Below are positions 35,217 to 43,410 of a DNA stretch of 64,000 bases, one piece after another. Origin of the DNA: Pseudomonas spelaei (GTDB taxonomy: Bacteria; Pseudomonadota; Gammaproteobacteria; Pseudomonadales; Pseudomonadaceae); assembly GCF_009724245.1 (NCBI RefSeq), contig NZ_WNNK01000002.1, forward strand, positions 1-64,000, written 5' to 3'. How positions within the stretch are numbered: position 1 is the first letter of the stretch; every line of letters starts with the position of its first letter. The notes beneath the pieces are model-generated. The model worked only from the letters and a program-made list of their open reading frames with translations, made no database searches and was not told the DNA's origin. The position numbers and the translations under genes were made by a program.

Positions 35217-37361
35217 TCAAGATATTTCGCGACGGAACGGCGGCAACGCGTTCAGGATCGCTTTGCCGTAACGCTGGGTGACCAGGCGTCGGTCAAGCAA
35301 GGTGATGGTGCCGCGATCCTGTTCGGTACGCAGCAGGCGACCGCAGGCCTGAACCAATTTCAAGGACGCGTCCGGCACCGAGATCTCCATGAACGGGTTA
35401 CCTCCCCGAGCCTCGATCCACTCGGCCAATGCAGCTTCCACAGGATCATCCGGTACCGAGAACGGGATCTTGGCGATCACCACGTGCTCACAGTAGGCAC
35501 CGGGCAAGTCCACACCTTCGGCGAAACTCGCCAGGCCGAACAACACGCTGGAGTCACCGCCATCAACCCGCGCCTTGTGCTTGTTCAGGGTTTCCTGTTT
35601 CGACAGGTTGCCCTGGATAAACACCTGCTTGCGCCAATCGCGATCGAGGCCGTCGAACACATCCTGCATCTGCTTGCGGGACGAGAACAGCACCAAGGTA
35701 CCTTTGGAACCTTCGACCAATGACGGCAGATCACGGATGATCGCCGCCGTGTGGGCCGGTGCGTCCCGTGGGTCGGCCTTGAGGTCAGGGACACGGAGTA
35801 CGCCGGCATCGGCATGATGGAATGGGCTCGGCACCACCGCAGTGACGGCCGTTTTTGGCAGGCCGGCGCGCATACGGAAGCGGTCGAAGGTACCCAGCGC
35901 CGTCAGCGTTGCCGAGGTGACCAACGCTCCGTAAGCCACGTTCCACAAGTTACGCCGCAGCATTTCCGCCGCAAGGATCGGGCTGGCGTTGACCTCGATG
36001 TCGAACAATGCACCGCTTTCCGACAAGGTCAACCAGCGGGCCATGGGCGGGTTGTCTTCCGGGTCTTCGGCAGTGAAGGCGGTCCACAGCTCCCAGTTGC
36101 CCTGGGAACGGGACAACAGGCTGCCGAACAGCGGGTACCACTCTTCGGCCTGATTGCTGGCGATGCCGATGTTGACCTCACCATCCATGCCTTCCTTGAG
36201 CAGATCGGTCAGGCGGGTGAACAGGTCGGTCAGCCGGGAAAAGCCCTTCTTCAGTTCAATGCCCATTTCCCGCATATGTTCGGGAATCATTCCACCCACG
36301 AAACGGTGACGCGGGCGCTCGCGGCCTTCCACATCTTCGCCGGGCTTGAAGTCCGCCACCTGCTCACAGGCGCTGAACATGAACTGTTGCTGGGTCTTGA
36401 TCTCTCGCGCCAGTTCCGGGACTTGCTCGATGAACTTGCCGAGGTCGCCGGGCAGCGGATGCTGGGCCAGCAACTTGGTGAGGTTCTTGGCGGTGGTTTC
36501 CAGCCAGTCGGCAGTGGAACGCAGCCGGGTGTAGTGGGCAAAGTGGCCGATGGCCTTGTCTGGCAAGTGGTGACCTTCGTCGAATACGTAAAGCGTGTCG
36601 CGCGGGTCCGGCAGCACGGCGCCGCCGCCCAGGGCCAGGTCCGCCAGGACCATGTCATGGTTGGTGACGATAACGTCGACCTTGCCCATGCCTTCACGCG
36701 CCTTGTAGAAGGCGCACTGGCCGAAGTTGGGGCAGTGACGGTTGGTGCATTGGCTGTGGTCGGTGGTCAGGCGTGCCCAGTCGGAATCTTCCAGGGCATT
36801 GGGCCAGCTGTCACGATCGCCGTCCCATTTATTACCGGCAAGTTTCTCGATCATGCTGGTAAACAGCTTCTGACTGGCCTCATCCACCTCGATCTTGAAG
36901 CCTTCTTCTTCGAACAGCGACGCCGTGGCGGTTTGCGCGTGACCTTCCTGCAACAACACGTCGAGCTTGGACAGGCACATATAACGGCCACGGCCCTTGG
37001 CCAGGGCGAAGGTGAAGTTCAGACCGCTGTTGCGCATCAAGTCGGGAAGGTCTTTGTAGACGATCTGCTCTTGCAGGGCCACGGTGGCCGTGGCAATCAC
37101 CAGGCGCTTGCCCGCGGCCTTGGCGGTGGGGATCGCAGCCAGGCTGTAGGCCACGGTTTTCCCGGTACCGGTGCCGGCCTCGACGGCCACCACCGCCGGG
37201 TCGCCACTGCGCCGGCCTTCGTCGTCGGTGTCGATATCCCCGAGGACCTTGGCGACTTCAGCGATCATCAGGCGCTGACCGTAGCGCGGTTTCAAGCTCT
37301 TGGCTTCGAGAAAACGCGTGTAGGCGCCCTGGATCGTGGTTTTGAGTTCAGTGCTGATCAT
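35217..37361 (-). CDS. dinG: ATP-dependent DNA helicase DinG
   Basis: A 714-residue XPD-like superfamily 2 helicase that unwinds R-loops and G-quadruplex-containing DNA 5' to 3'. Walker A is AGTGTGKT (62-69), and the iron-sulfur Cys ligands are Cys129 in RYMCLSK plus three in CTNRHCPNFGQC. The DEAH box is DEGH in VFDEGHHLPD, and motif VI is QACGRLLRTEQDRG. Length agrees with the family. It is divergent from the CopD gene across 100 bases. Confidence 0.95.
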   Translation of the reverse strand: MISTELKTTIQGAYTRFLEAKSLKPRYGQRLMIAEVAKVLGDIDTDDEGRRSGDPAVVAVEAGTGTGKTVAYSLAAIPTAKAAGKRLVIATATVALQEQIVYKDLPDLMRNSGLNFTFALAKGRGRYMCLSKLDVLLQEGHAQTATASLFEEEGFKIEVDEASQKLFTSMIEKLAGNKWDGDRDSWPNALEDSDWARLTTDHSQCTNRHCPNFGQCAFYKAREGMGKVDVIVTNHDMVLADLALGGGAVLPDPRDTLYVFDEGHHLPDKAIGHFAHYTRLRSTADWLETTAKNLTKLLAQHPLPGDLGKFIEQVPELAREIKTQQQFMFSACEQVADFKPGEDVEGRERPRHRFVGGMIPEHMREMGIELKKGFSRLTDLFTRLTDLLKEGMDGEVNIGIASNQAEEWYPLFGSLLSRSQGNWELWTAFTAEDPEDNPPMARWLTLSESGALFDIEVNASPILAAEMLRRNLWNVAYGALVTSATLTALGTFDRFRMRAGLPKTAVTAVVPSPFHHADAGVLRVPDLKADPRDAPAHTAAIIRDLPSLVEGSKGTLVLFSSRKQMQDVFDGLDRDWRKQVFIQGNLSKQETLNKHKARVDGGDSSVLFGLASFAEGVDLPGAYCEHVVIAKIPFSVPDDPVEAALAEWIEARGGNPFMEISVPDASLKLVQACGRLLRTEQDRGTITLLDRRLVTQRYGKAILNALPPFRREIS

Positions 37362-37460
37362 GGATAGTCGGGCGCAAAAAACGCTGGATAAATTTTCAGT
37401 GGTTCGGATCGGCCGCTATCATACCCCGCTAATTAATCCCGCGCAGAACGGAGTACCCCA

Positions 37461-37925
37461 ATGACCGTCTTTAGCCTCGCTTACACCCTGCATGTACTGG
37501 CCGCCCTGATCTGGGTCGGCGGTATGTTTTTCGCCTGGATGATCCTGCGCCCGGCCGCCGTGGCCGCGCTTGAGGGCCCTGCCCGGCTGAAACTGTGGGT
37601 GAATGTGTTTCAACGTTTTTTCGTGTGGGTCTGGGTGGCAGTGCTGATATTGCCGATCAGCGGCGTCGGCCTGCTGCAATTGCGCTTCAACGGGTTTGAG
37701 ACCGCGCCGCGTTATGTGCAGATCATGATGGGTTTGTATCTGGTGATGACGGCGCTGTTTATCCGCATCCAGGCGCTGAAATTGCCGGAACTGCGCACGG
37801 CAGTGGCGGCTGAGGATTGGCCGGCAGGCGCAGCTGCCCTGGGGCAAATCCGCAAGTTGGTGGGGATCAATCTGATTGTCGGGTTGGTGCTGGTGGCAGT
37901 GGCGTCGGCACGGCCGATGTTCTGA
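37461..37925 (+). CDS. CopD-family membrane protein
   Basis: A 154-residue inner-membrane protein with four helices. The family pattern includes a His in LAYTLHVLAALIWVGGMFFAW at residues 5-25, a second His-free helix VWVAVLILPISGVGLLQL, and YVQIMMGLYLVMTALFIRIQ. CopD family members accompany copper-resistance genes, but none is nearby and the typical copper ligands are few, so copper transport is not shown. Ribosome-binding site is weak (GGAGTACCCC). Confidence 0.8.
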   Translation: MTVFSLAYTLHVLAALIWVGGMFFAWMILRPAAVAALEGPARLKLWVNVFQRFFVWVWVAVLILPISGVGLLQLRFNGFETAPRYVQIMMGLYLVMTALFIRIQALKLPELRTAVAAEDWPAGAAALGQIRKLVGINLIVGLVLVAVASARPMF

Positions 37926-37940
37926 GGCGCCCCATACACC

Positions 37941-37966
37941 GCCTTCGCGGGCTTGCTCGCGAAGGC
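37941..37966. repeat. Short REP hairpin
   Basis: GCCTTCGCG and CGCGAAGGC pair across GGCTTGCT, 16 bases after the CopD stop and before the collagen-like gene's 3' end. It belongs to the common Pseudomonas CTTCGCGGGC-type REP family. Confidence 0.75.
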
Positions 37967-37981
37967 GTCAGATCATTCGAT

Positions 37982-38740
37982 TCACAACCGCTGAACGGTC
38001 ACAGAACCCGCAGGCCCCGCCACACCCGGTTGCCCTTCAAGCCCCGGCCGGCCTTTCTCGCCGCCATCGGCGCGATACACCAGGCAACCCTTGGACTGCC
38101 CGCCTTTCCCCGGCTTGCCCGCGGTGCCCGCCAAGCCACCGGCACCACCCTCCACCCAGACCTTGATCTGCTCGCTCGGATAATCCTGAGGCAATTCGAC
38201 CCGCACTTGCGCGCCCGCCGCACCTGCCAGCCCGTCACCGCCATTGTCGCCATTGGCACCGCGTCCGGCAGAGCCCCAGGTGCAACCCGGGTCTTCGCCG
38301 TTGGCTCCGTCGAGGCCAGAATAACCCTGGGCTCCAGCGCCGCCACGGGCGTCCACCGACAGTTCATTGGCATTCAGGGATTCGATACGCAAGCTCAGGT
38401 CACGCCCCGGCTTGGCCGGTTTCTCGTGGGTCCCGGGGGCGCCGCGAGAGGTGATCTGGCTGCCGTGCTCCAGTTGTGCATGACGCACCTGCAGTTGCAG
38501 GCCAACAGTGCTGGGCACGATGGCGATTCGCGCTTCGCGGCCCAGATGCAATTCGTCGACATTGACCTGAGTAACCGTGGAAGGAATCAGCAAAGTGCCG
38601 TAGTCAGCCACGTCCAGCCGTTCCAGTTGCAACACGCTGCTGCTATTGGGCAGGCGCATCAATGAGTTGGTCTCGACACTGACGCTCTGGGCCATGGCCA
38701 TGGGGCTGGCCAGCAGGGCCAATAGAAAAACCTTACGCAT
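37982..38740 (-). CDS. Exported protein with collagen-like Gly-x-y region
   Basis: A 252-residue protein. A signal peptide covers residues 1-18 (KVFLLALLASPMAMA|QS). Residues 20-120 are beta-rich without known motif. Two Gly-rich stretches follow: GGAGAQGYSGLDGANGEDPG and, later, GGAGGLAGTAGKPGKGGQ, then GEKGRPGLEGQPGVAGPAG, which has near-perfect Gly-x-y triplets. Such regions can form short collagen-like trimers. Two Cys (DPGCTWG, SKGCLVY) may link. The ATG at 38740 is preferred to the in-frame start at 38755. It follows the DUF1145 gene with an 8-base overlap, so the two are an operon. Confidence 0.72.
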   Translation of the reverse strand: MRKVFLLALLASPMAMAQSVSVETNSLMRLPNSSSVLQLERLDVADYGTLLIPSTVTQVNVDELHLGREARIAIVPSTVGLQLQVRHAQLEHGSQITSRGAPGTHEKPAKPGRDLSLRIESLNANELSVDARGGAGAQGYSGLDGANGEDPGCTWGSAGRGANGDNGGDGLAGAAGAQVRVELPQDYPSEQIKVWVEGGAGGLAGTAGKPGKGGQSKGCLVYRADGGEKGRPGLEGQPGVAGPAGSVTVQRL

Positions 38741-39026
38741 GATTGGCCTCCTCATTTACATCAGCAACGGGTGCGGGCGCCGGAAGGCTCTGCAAATGGA
38801 ACATACCCACCAGCAAAATCTGCAAACGGTCACGCCAGGGATGGGCACGGTTTTTCACGCTGCCGTTGAATAACAGCAACTCCAACAGATGGGTCACAAG
38901 CAAAAGACTGCCGGCCAGGTTGACCAACAGATGAAACGGATTGATCAGTGGCTTGAACAAGTTGATCACCACCACAACCCAGAACAACAACGTCAGGAAC
39001 TTCCCCAACCCCCAAAACACCTTCAT
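38733..39026 (-). CDS. DUF1145 family membrane protein
   Basis: A 97-residue protein with two to three membrane helices (LGKFLTLLFWVVVVINLF and LLVNLAGSLLLVTHLLELLL) and a C-terminal Pro/Ala-rich tail. The pattern matches DUF1145 (YhhL-like) small membrane proteins. Function unknown. Its stop lies inside the start of the collagen-like gene, so translation is coupled. Confidence 0.78.
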   Translation of the reverse strand: MKVFWGLGKFLTLLFWVVVVINLFKPLINPFHLLVNLAGSLLLVTHLLELLLFNGSVKNRAHPWRDRLQILLVGMFHLQSLPAPAPVADVNEEANHA

Positions 39027-39167
39027 CCCGCACGCTCCCCTTGCACATTATTCTTTGGGCGCACAGTAACGACTTCTACAGGCGATTTGCCAGTGAAGGA
39101 TAAAAAAACTTGATGGCAGGTCGTCGCCAGCAAAGCCCCTGTGGAGCCCACAGGGGCAATGGATCTG

Positions 39168-39860
39168 TCAGCGGTTGATCTGAATCTCAACCCGACGATT
39201 GAGGGCGCGACCTTCGGCGGTTTTGTTGTCCGCCACCGGATGGCTTTCACCCGCACCGGTTACCGAAACGAAGCTGCTGCGGGGCACACCGGAACTGACC
39301 AGATAATCAGTCACTGAATGGGCGCGCTTTTCCGAGAGTTTCTGGTTATAGGCATCTTTGCCGACGCTGTCGGTATGTCCGCTAACCCGCAGTTGTGCAC
39401 TCGGGGCTTCTTTTTTCAGACGAGTGGCGATGATGTCGAGCTTGGTTTTATCTGCCGCAGTGAGTTTGGCCGAGTCGAACTGGAAGTGAACATCGCGAAT
39501 CACGATGGTTTCTTCCTTGACCACCACCACTTCCTCGACCACCGCTACAGGTACCGGTGGGCAGCCATTGGCATCCACCTGCACGCCTTTGGGAGTACCG
39601 GGGCACTTGTCGCGGCTGTCCGGCACGCCGTCGCCGTCTTCATCACCATCGCCATGAACCCAGCACCAGGCGCCAGCCATACCACCAATCAACAGTGCGC
39701 CACCGCCGGCCCATGATGAGCTTTCGGTCGCGCCGAGGGCGGCGCCGGTCACACCGCCCACCGCGGCGCAGGTGGGCCAATCGGTTTTCTGCAAGCCTGC
39801 GCAACCTGTCAATACTCCGGTTAGCAGAACCAAGGGGAGAGCTGTCCGCATGATGCTCAT
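39168..39860 (-). CDS. OmpA-family lipoprotein with thrombospondin type 3-like repeat
   Basis: A 230-residue lipoprotein. The signal peptide has lipobox GVLTGC (Cys19). A glycine-rich hydrophobic segment (GAALGATESSSWAGGGALLI, residues 40-59) precedes the calcium-binding DGDGVPDSRDKCPGTPKGVQ repeat. The C-terminal OmpA domain (HFQFDSAKLT, then SGHTDSVGKDAYNQKLSEKR, GRALNRRVEIQI) binds peptidoglycan. The order matches OprF-associated outer-membrane proteins of Pseudomonas. AGGAGA sets the start. Monocistronic. Confidence 0.87.
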   Translation of the reverse strand: MSIMRTALPLVLLTGVLTGCAGLQKTDWPTCAAVGGVTGAALGATESSSWAGGGALLIGGMAGAWCWVHGDGDEDGDGVPDSRDKCPGTPKGVQVDANGCPPVPVAVVEEVVVVKEETIVIRDVHFQFDSAKLTAADKTKLDIIATRLKKEAPSAQLRVSGHTDSVGKDAYNQKLSEKRAHSVTDYLVSSGVPRSSFVSVTGAGESHPVADNKTAEGRALNRRVEIQINR

Positions 39861-40051
39861 CTGATTTCTCCTGAGGGGATCGGCCGGGAGCCGATGGCTG
39901 GAGTAAAGACCGCTCCTTTCATCTGCGCCAGCGTGTCACACCCCTGTATTCATTGGCCGAAGTTGCTTTTCTCAGACTTTATCCAGCGCCCCGCTCTAGG
40001 CCCGCACGCTCAGGCAGGCTAGTCTCTACGGTCCAGATGTGAGGATCTTCG

Positions 40052-40549
40052 ATGACCGCCGGTATTTCTTCCCGTACACCTCAGCAAGCGCTCGCCGCCT
40101 TGCTCGATCTGCATGCCCCAAAACGCCTGCTGCTATTGGGTGCGAGCCAATTCGGGGCCCTTGATGCGTTCAAGGAGGCACATCCCGATACCGTCGTGTC
40201 GTTCGCCGAGCCTGAACCTTTGCCTGAAACATTGGCGGCCCAGCGCTTTGACCTGGCACTGGTGGTCGATTGCCTGGAGCACCTGTCAAAACCTGCGGGT
40301 CTGACGCTGCTGGGTGGCATCCGCAACCTCAATGCCAGCCGCATCGCGGTACTGGTCGACCTCGGCGCCTGCGACTGGAAAGACACCGATTTTTTCTCCC
40401 TGGCCCTGCAAGCCAGCGAGCGTTTTCAGCGCGATGATCAGGTATTGACGCTGTTTACCTACGATCTGCTTGACTATAAACAGGTGCCGGACTGGCTGAA
40501 CGCCCGCTTCTGGGCCAACCCGGAAAATTTCGGAAAGTATTGGTGGTAA
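40052..40549 (+). CDS. DUF6231 family protein, methyltransferase-like fold
   Basis: A 165-residue protein resembling a small Rossmann domain. [20 protein letters not shown] looks like motif I of a methyltransferase without the Gly-rich consensus, and [20 protein letters not shown] looks like motif IV. The conserved C-terminus is [16 protein letters not shown]. The set is typical of a Pseudomonas family (DUF6231) of unknown function. It is four bases upstream of the YchJ gene, so the pair is an operon. Confidence 0.75.
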   Translation: MTAGISSRTPQQALAALLDLHAPKRLLLLGASQFGALDAFKEAHPDTVVSFAEPEPLPETLAAQRFDLALVVDCLEHLSKPAGLTLLGGIRNLNASRIAVLVDLGACDWKDTDFFSLALQASERFQRDDQVLTLFTYDLLDYKQVPDWLNARFWANPENFGKYWW

Positions 40550-40553
40550 CCCG

Positions 40554-41024
40554 ATGAGTACATCCATTTGCCCATGCGGCAGCGGCAACCTGCTGGATGC
40601 CTGCTGCGGTCATTATCACGCTGGCCACCCCGCGCCTTGCGCCAGCGCTCTGATGCGTTCGCGCTACAGCGCCTATGTATTGGGGCTGGTGGACTACCTG
40701 GTGGCCACGACACTGCCTGCGCAACAGGCCGGCCTGGACCGGGAGGCCATCAGTGCCTGGAGTGCCCAAAGCACTTGGCTGGGTCTTGAGGTGGAAAGCT
40801 CGGAGGTATTCGGTGGGCAACCCGAGCACGCCTTCGTCACCTTTACCGCCCGCTGGCATGACAGCACCGGCGAACACAGCCACAGAGAACAGTCATCCTT
40901 CGTACAAAATGACGGGCGCTGGTACTTCATCGATCCAACGGTGGAAGCAAAGGCTGGACGTAATGATGCTTGCTTGTGCGGCAGTGGGCAGAAATTCAAG
41001 AAGTGCTGCTCAAGCTACCTCTGA
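40554..41024 (+). CDS. YchJ family protein (UPF0225) with two SEC-C-type motifs
   Basis: A 156-residue protein. It starts with [16 protein letters not shown] (SEC-C metal-binding) and ends [19 protein letters not shown] (second SEC-C, zinc ligands Cys-x-Cys and CysCys). The middle contains the YchJ core [20 protein letters not shown] and [10 protein letters not shown]. Function unknown; zinc binding is inferred from the motifs. Operon with the DUF6231 gene. The downstream LEA-type lipoprotein gene also precedes a SEC-C gene, so two SEC-C proteins lie within 1.3 kb. Confidence 0.88.
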   Translation: MSTSICPCGSGNLLDACCGHYHAGHPAPCASALMRSRYSAYVLGLVDYLVATTLPAQQAGLDREAISAWSAQSTWLGLEVESSEVFGGQPEHAFVTFTARWHDSTGEHSHREQSSFVQNDGRWYFIDPTVEAKAGRNDACLCGSGQKFKKCCSSYL

Positions 41025-41099
41025 ACAGCCTCGCAGAAATTTCGTCGATACCCTGCAGGCTCGCCCTTGCTATGCTGAAACTTCTCACGGAGTAACGGC

Positions 41100-41600
41100 A
41101 TGGTTTCTCAGGCACGGATATTCAGGACTTTCAGCCTTCTGCTGGTGATCACCTTCGGGCTTGGCGGTTGCGCGTCGTGGTTCGCCGATGACGCACCAGA
41201 GCCCCAGGTGCAGTTGGTCAAGGTCGAGCTGGTCCGGGCCAAGTTGCTCGAGCAGAAGTTCAAGCTGTACTTTCGCGTCGATAACCGCGACGACTCGGAC
41301 CTGACGGTTCGGGGCCTGATCTACAAAATCACCCTGGACGACCTGTTGCTGACCGAAGGTGAGTCCAACGAATGGCTCACCGTACCGCCCCGCGGCCACA
41401 AGTTTTTCAAGATATCGGTACGAACCAACCTGTGGCCTCAGGTCCGCGAAGTCGTGGCCATGCTGAAGAATCCCAGCCAGCCCATCCCCTACCGCCTGGA
41501 AGGCGAGTTGAAAACCGGATTATTCATCGGTAACGACGTGCACGTGCTGCGTAATGGCGAGATAATCCCCGGCGATTTTATTCCGGAGCGACATCAATGA
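41100..41600 (+). CDS. LEA type 2 family lipoprotein
   Basis: A 166-residue lipoprotein with a lipobox at FGLGGC (Cys24). The single LEA14/WHy-type domain starts [20 protein letters not shown] with strand pattern [20 protein letters not shown]. Water-stress WHy domains of this kind are found in many bacterial lipoproteins. It may shield envelope proteins from desiccation, but no role is shown. ATGA overlap with the His-rich SEC-C gene downstream. Confidence 0.8.
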   Translation: MVSQARIFRTFSLLLVITFGLGGCASWFADDAPEPQVQLVKVELVRAKLLEQKFKLYFRVDNRDDSDLTVRGLIYKITLDDLLLTEGESNEWLTVPPRGHKFFKISVRTNLWPQVREVVAMLKNPSQPIPYRLEGELKTGLFIGNDVHVLRNGEIIPGDFIPERHQ

Positions 41601-41797
41601 CTCAGCAACCCCATGTCCATGGTCCTGACTGCAACCACGATCACGATCACCATGATCACGACCACGGCCATGTCCACGGCCCGAACTGCGGCCACGCTCA
41701 CCAGGAGCCAGTGCGCAACACGTTGAAAGACGTGGGCCGCAACGATCCATGCCCGTGCGGCAGCGCGAAAAAATTCAAGAAGTGCCACGGGGCGTGA
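41597..41797 (+). CDS. Small His-rich SEC-C metal-binding protein
   Basis: A 66-residue protein. The first 40 residues are a His/Asp-rich stretch ([20 protein letters not shown]) with further Cys-His pairs. The C-terminal part is a full SEC-C zinc motif ([18 protein letters not shown]). It is probably a zinc or nickel/cobalt binding peptide; the rest of SecA is absent. The gene starts inside the stop of the LEA-type lipoprotein gene. Confidence 0.87.
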   Translation: MTQQPHVHGPDCNHDHDHHDHDHGHVHGPNCGHAHQEPVRNTLKDVGRNDPCPCGSAKKFKKCHGA

Positions 41798-41870
41798 TGC
41801 CTCGGCGGCGAGGGAGTCAGCGCCCTCGCCGCCCCCACTGCGGGGCCTGTGTTCAACCCAAGAAACTGCG

Positions 41871-42467
41871 CTAAGCCAACAGTTGCCCGGACGAGATAAC
41901 CGTCGCGTATTCACCGTGCAGGTTACCCAGGGACATGGCATGCACCGTCTCGGCGGAACGCAGTTCGCCAAAGAAATCCGCCTTGTCAAAGGTGTAGCAA
42001 GCGTCCTCAATCACCCAGGTCTCGAATCCCAGGTTGCCGGCAGTACGGGCAGTGGACTCCACCGAGTTGTTCGTCGCCACCCCCACCAGCACGAGTTGCC
42101 CGATATCGGCATCGCGCAAACTCGTCTCCAACTCTGTACTGCAGAACGCATCGGGCACACGCTTCTGAATAAGCCTCTCACCTGCCCGGGGAACAAACGC
42201 GTCCTGAAACTCCACCCCCGACTGCTCAGGCCAGAACACCGACTCCGGTGAATGGGACAAATGCTGAACGTGAATCACCGGCCAACCGTTGCGGCGCCAA
42301 TGGGCCAGCAGCGCGCGCATCCGTTCCTCAGCATGAGGGTTATTACGCCGCCCCAACTTGGGATGATGGATACCTTTTTGCTGATCAATGATGACCAGCG
42401 CTGCTCCGGCTCGAACTTCCATATCGATAGATCCAAATGTTTCATTGAATTTTCGATACTTGAACAT
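41871..42467 (-). CDS. Cysteine hydrolase, isochorismatase-like
   Basis: A 198-residue isochorismatase-superfamily hydrolase. Catalytic triad residues are visible: the Asp in LVIIDQQKGI (D28), the Lys in LIQKRVPDAFCSTELE (K101) and the nucleophile position in LVLVGVATNNSVESTARTAG, where the Cys is replaced by Thr/Asn-like residues (GVATNNSVE instead of GxxTxxCV). Such changes occur in some members, so activity is uncertain. Two starts are possible: ATG at 42467 and ATG at 42422 (MEVRAGAAL). Convergent with the SEC-C gene; divergent from the GST gene. Confidence 0.75.
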   Translation of the reverse strand: MFKYRKFNETFGSIDMEVRAGAALVIIDQQKGIHHPKLGRRNNPHAEERMRALLAHWRRNGWPVIHVQHLSHSPESVFWPEQSGVEFQDAFVPRAGERLIQKRVPDAFCSTELETSLRDADIGQLVLVGVATNNSVESTARTAGNLGFETWVIEDACYTFDKADFFGELRSAETVHAMSLGNLHGEYATVISSGQLLA

Positions 42468-42557
42468 CACCTATTCCTACAGGCAAGTCATCGGGAGTAA
42501 AACAGCCCACTCATCTGTTTGCTATCCGCTCAAGTGTTACCACCCCTGGAGAGCTTC

Positions 42558-43202
42558 ATGATCGACCTGTACTACTGGACCACCCCCAACGGCCACAAGA
42601 TTTCGTTGTTCCTGGAAGAAGCCGGCCTGCCTTACGAGGTGCACCCCATCAATATTGGCCAGGGCGATCAGTTCAAACCTGACTTCCTGAAAATCGCGCC
42701 TAACAATCGTATCCCGGCCATCGTCGATCAAAACCCGACCGACGGCGGCGCTCCGATTTCGCTGTTTGAATCCGGTGCGATCCTGCTGTACCTGGCGGAA
42801 AAAACCGGCCAGTTCCTGCCCAAAGACCTGCGCACTCGCCAGGAAGTCCTGCAATGGCTGTTCTGGCAAATGGGTGGACTGGGGCCGATGGCTGGACAGA
42901 ATCACCACTTCAGCCAGTTCGCACCGGAAAAAATCCCCTACGCAATCAAGCGGTACATCGACGAAACCGCCCGTTTATATGGCGTGCTGGATCGGCGCCT
43001 GGCCGACCGCGCGTTTGTAGCCGGTGAGGACTACAGCATCGCCGACATGGCGATTTACCCGTGGATTGTTTCCCACAAGTGGCAGAGTCAGAAGCTGGAA
43101 GACTTCCCACATGTGCAACGCTGGTTCAACCACATCAAGGAACGGCCGGCGACGGTCAGGGCTTATGAACTGGTGGCAAAAGTGAATCCGCCGAAATCCT
43201 GA
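42558..43202 (+). CDS. Glutathione S-transferase, YfcG/Nu-like
   Basis: A 214-residue GST. The thioredoxin-like N-terminal domain begins MIDLYYWTTPNGHKISLFLE, matching YfcG-type disulfide-bond oxidoreductases in having Thr-Pro-Asn at the glutathione site. NNRIPAIVDQNPTDGGAPIS and the ESGAILLYLAEKTG Ser site follow. The all-helical domain ends GEDYSIADMAIYPWIVSHKW. Its start has CTGGAGAGCTTC. It is followed by the 103-bp inverted-repeat element and then the acylase gene. To my memory, GST and acylase are also neighbours in P. aeruginosa (PA1033-PA1032). Confidence 0.88.
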   Translation: MIDLYYWTTPNGHKISLFLEEAGLPYEVHPINIGQGDQFKPDFLKIAPNNRIPAIVDQNPTDGGAPISLFESGAILLYLAEKTGQFLPKDLRTRQEVLQWLFWQMGGLGPMAGQNHHFSQFAPEKIPYAIKRYIDETARLYGVLDRRLADRAFVAGEDYSIADMAIYPWIVSHKWQSQKLEDFPHVQRWFNHIKERPATVRAYELVAKVNPPKS

Positions 43203-43207
43203 TGCTT

Positions 43208-43310
43208 TGTAGCCGCTGCCGAGGCACGAGGCTGCGATGCGTGTCCGCAGGACCGCCCTCGAGGGTCGCTTCGCTACCCATCGCAGCCTCGTGCCTCGGC
43301 AGCGGCTACA
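43208..43310. repeat. Inverted-repeat element, 103-bp full copy
   Basis: Its two 32-bp ends are perfectly complementary: the left starts TGTAGCCGCTGCCGAGGCAC and the right ends in its exact reverse complement (CTCGGCAGCGGCTACA). The centre carries GTCCGCAGGACCGCCCTCGA. It starts five bases past the GST stop codon. It looks like a small mobile element (MITE-like) but encodes nothing. Confidence 0.85.
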
Positions 43311-43410
43311 AGATCAAACTGCAAATAAGCACTGCCTCCCGCTTGCGTCGTTTCGCCGCGCTCACTAACGTAGCGCCTTTACTGACGCTACCCCCCGCAG
43401 GAGCTTTGCC

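Noticed and set aside
35751..37367. A 538-codon plus-strand frame opposite dinG
   Set aside because: Shadow of dinG, whose helicase and iron-sulfur motifs are complete.
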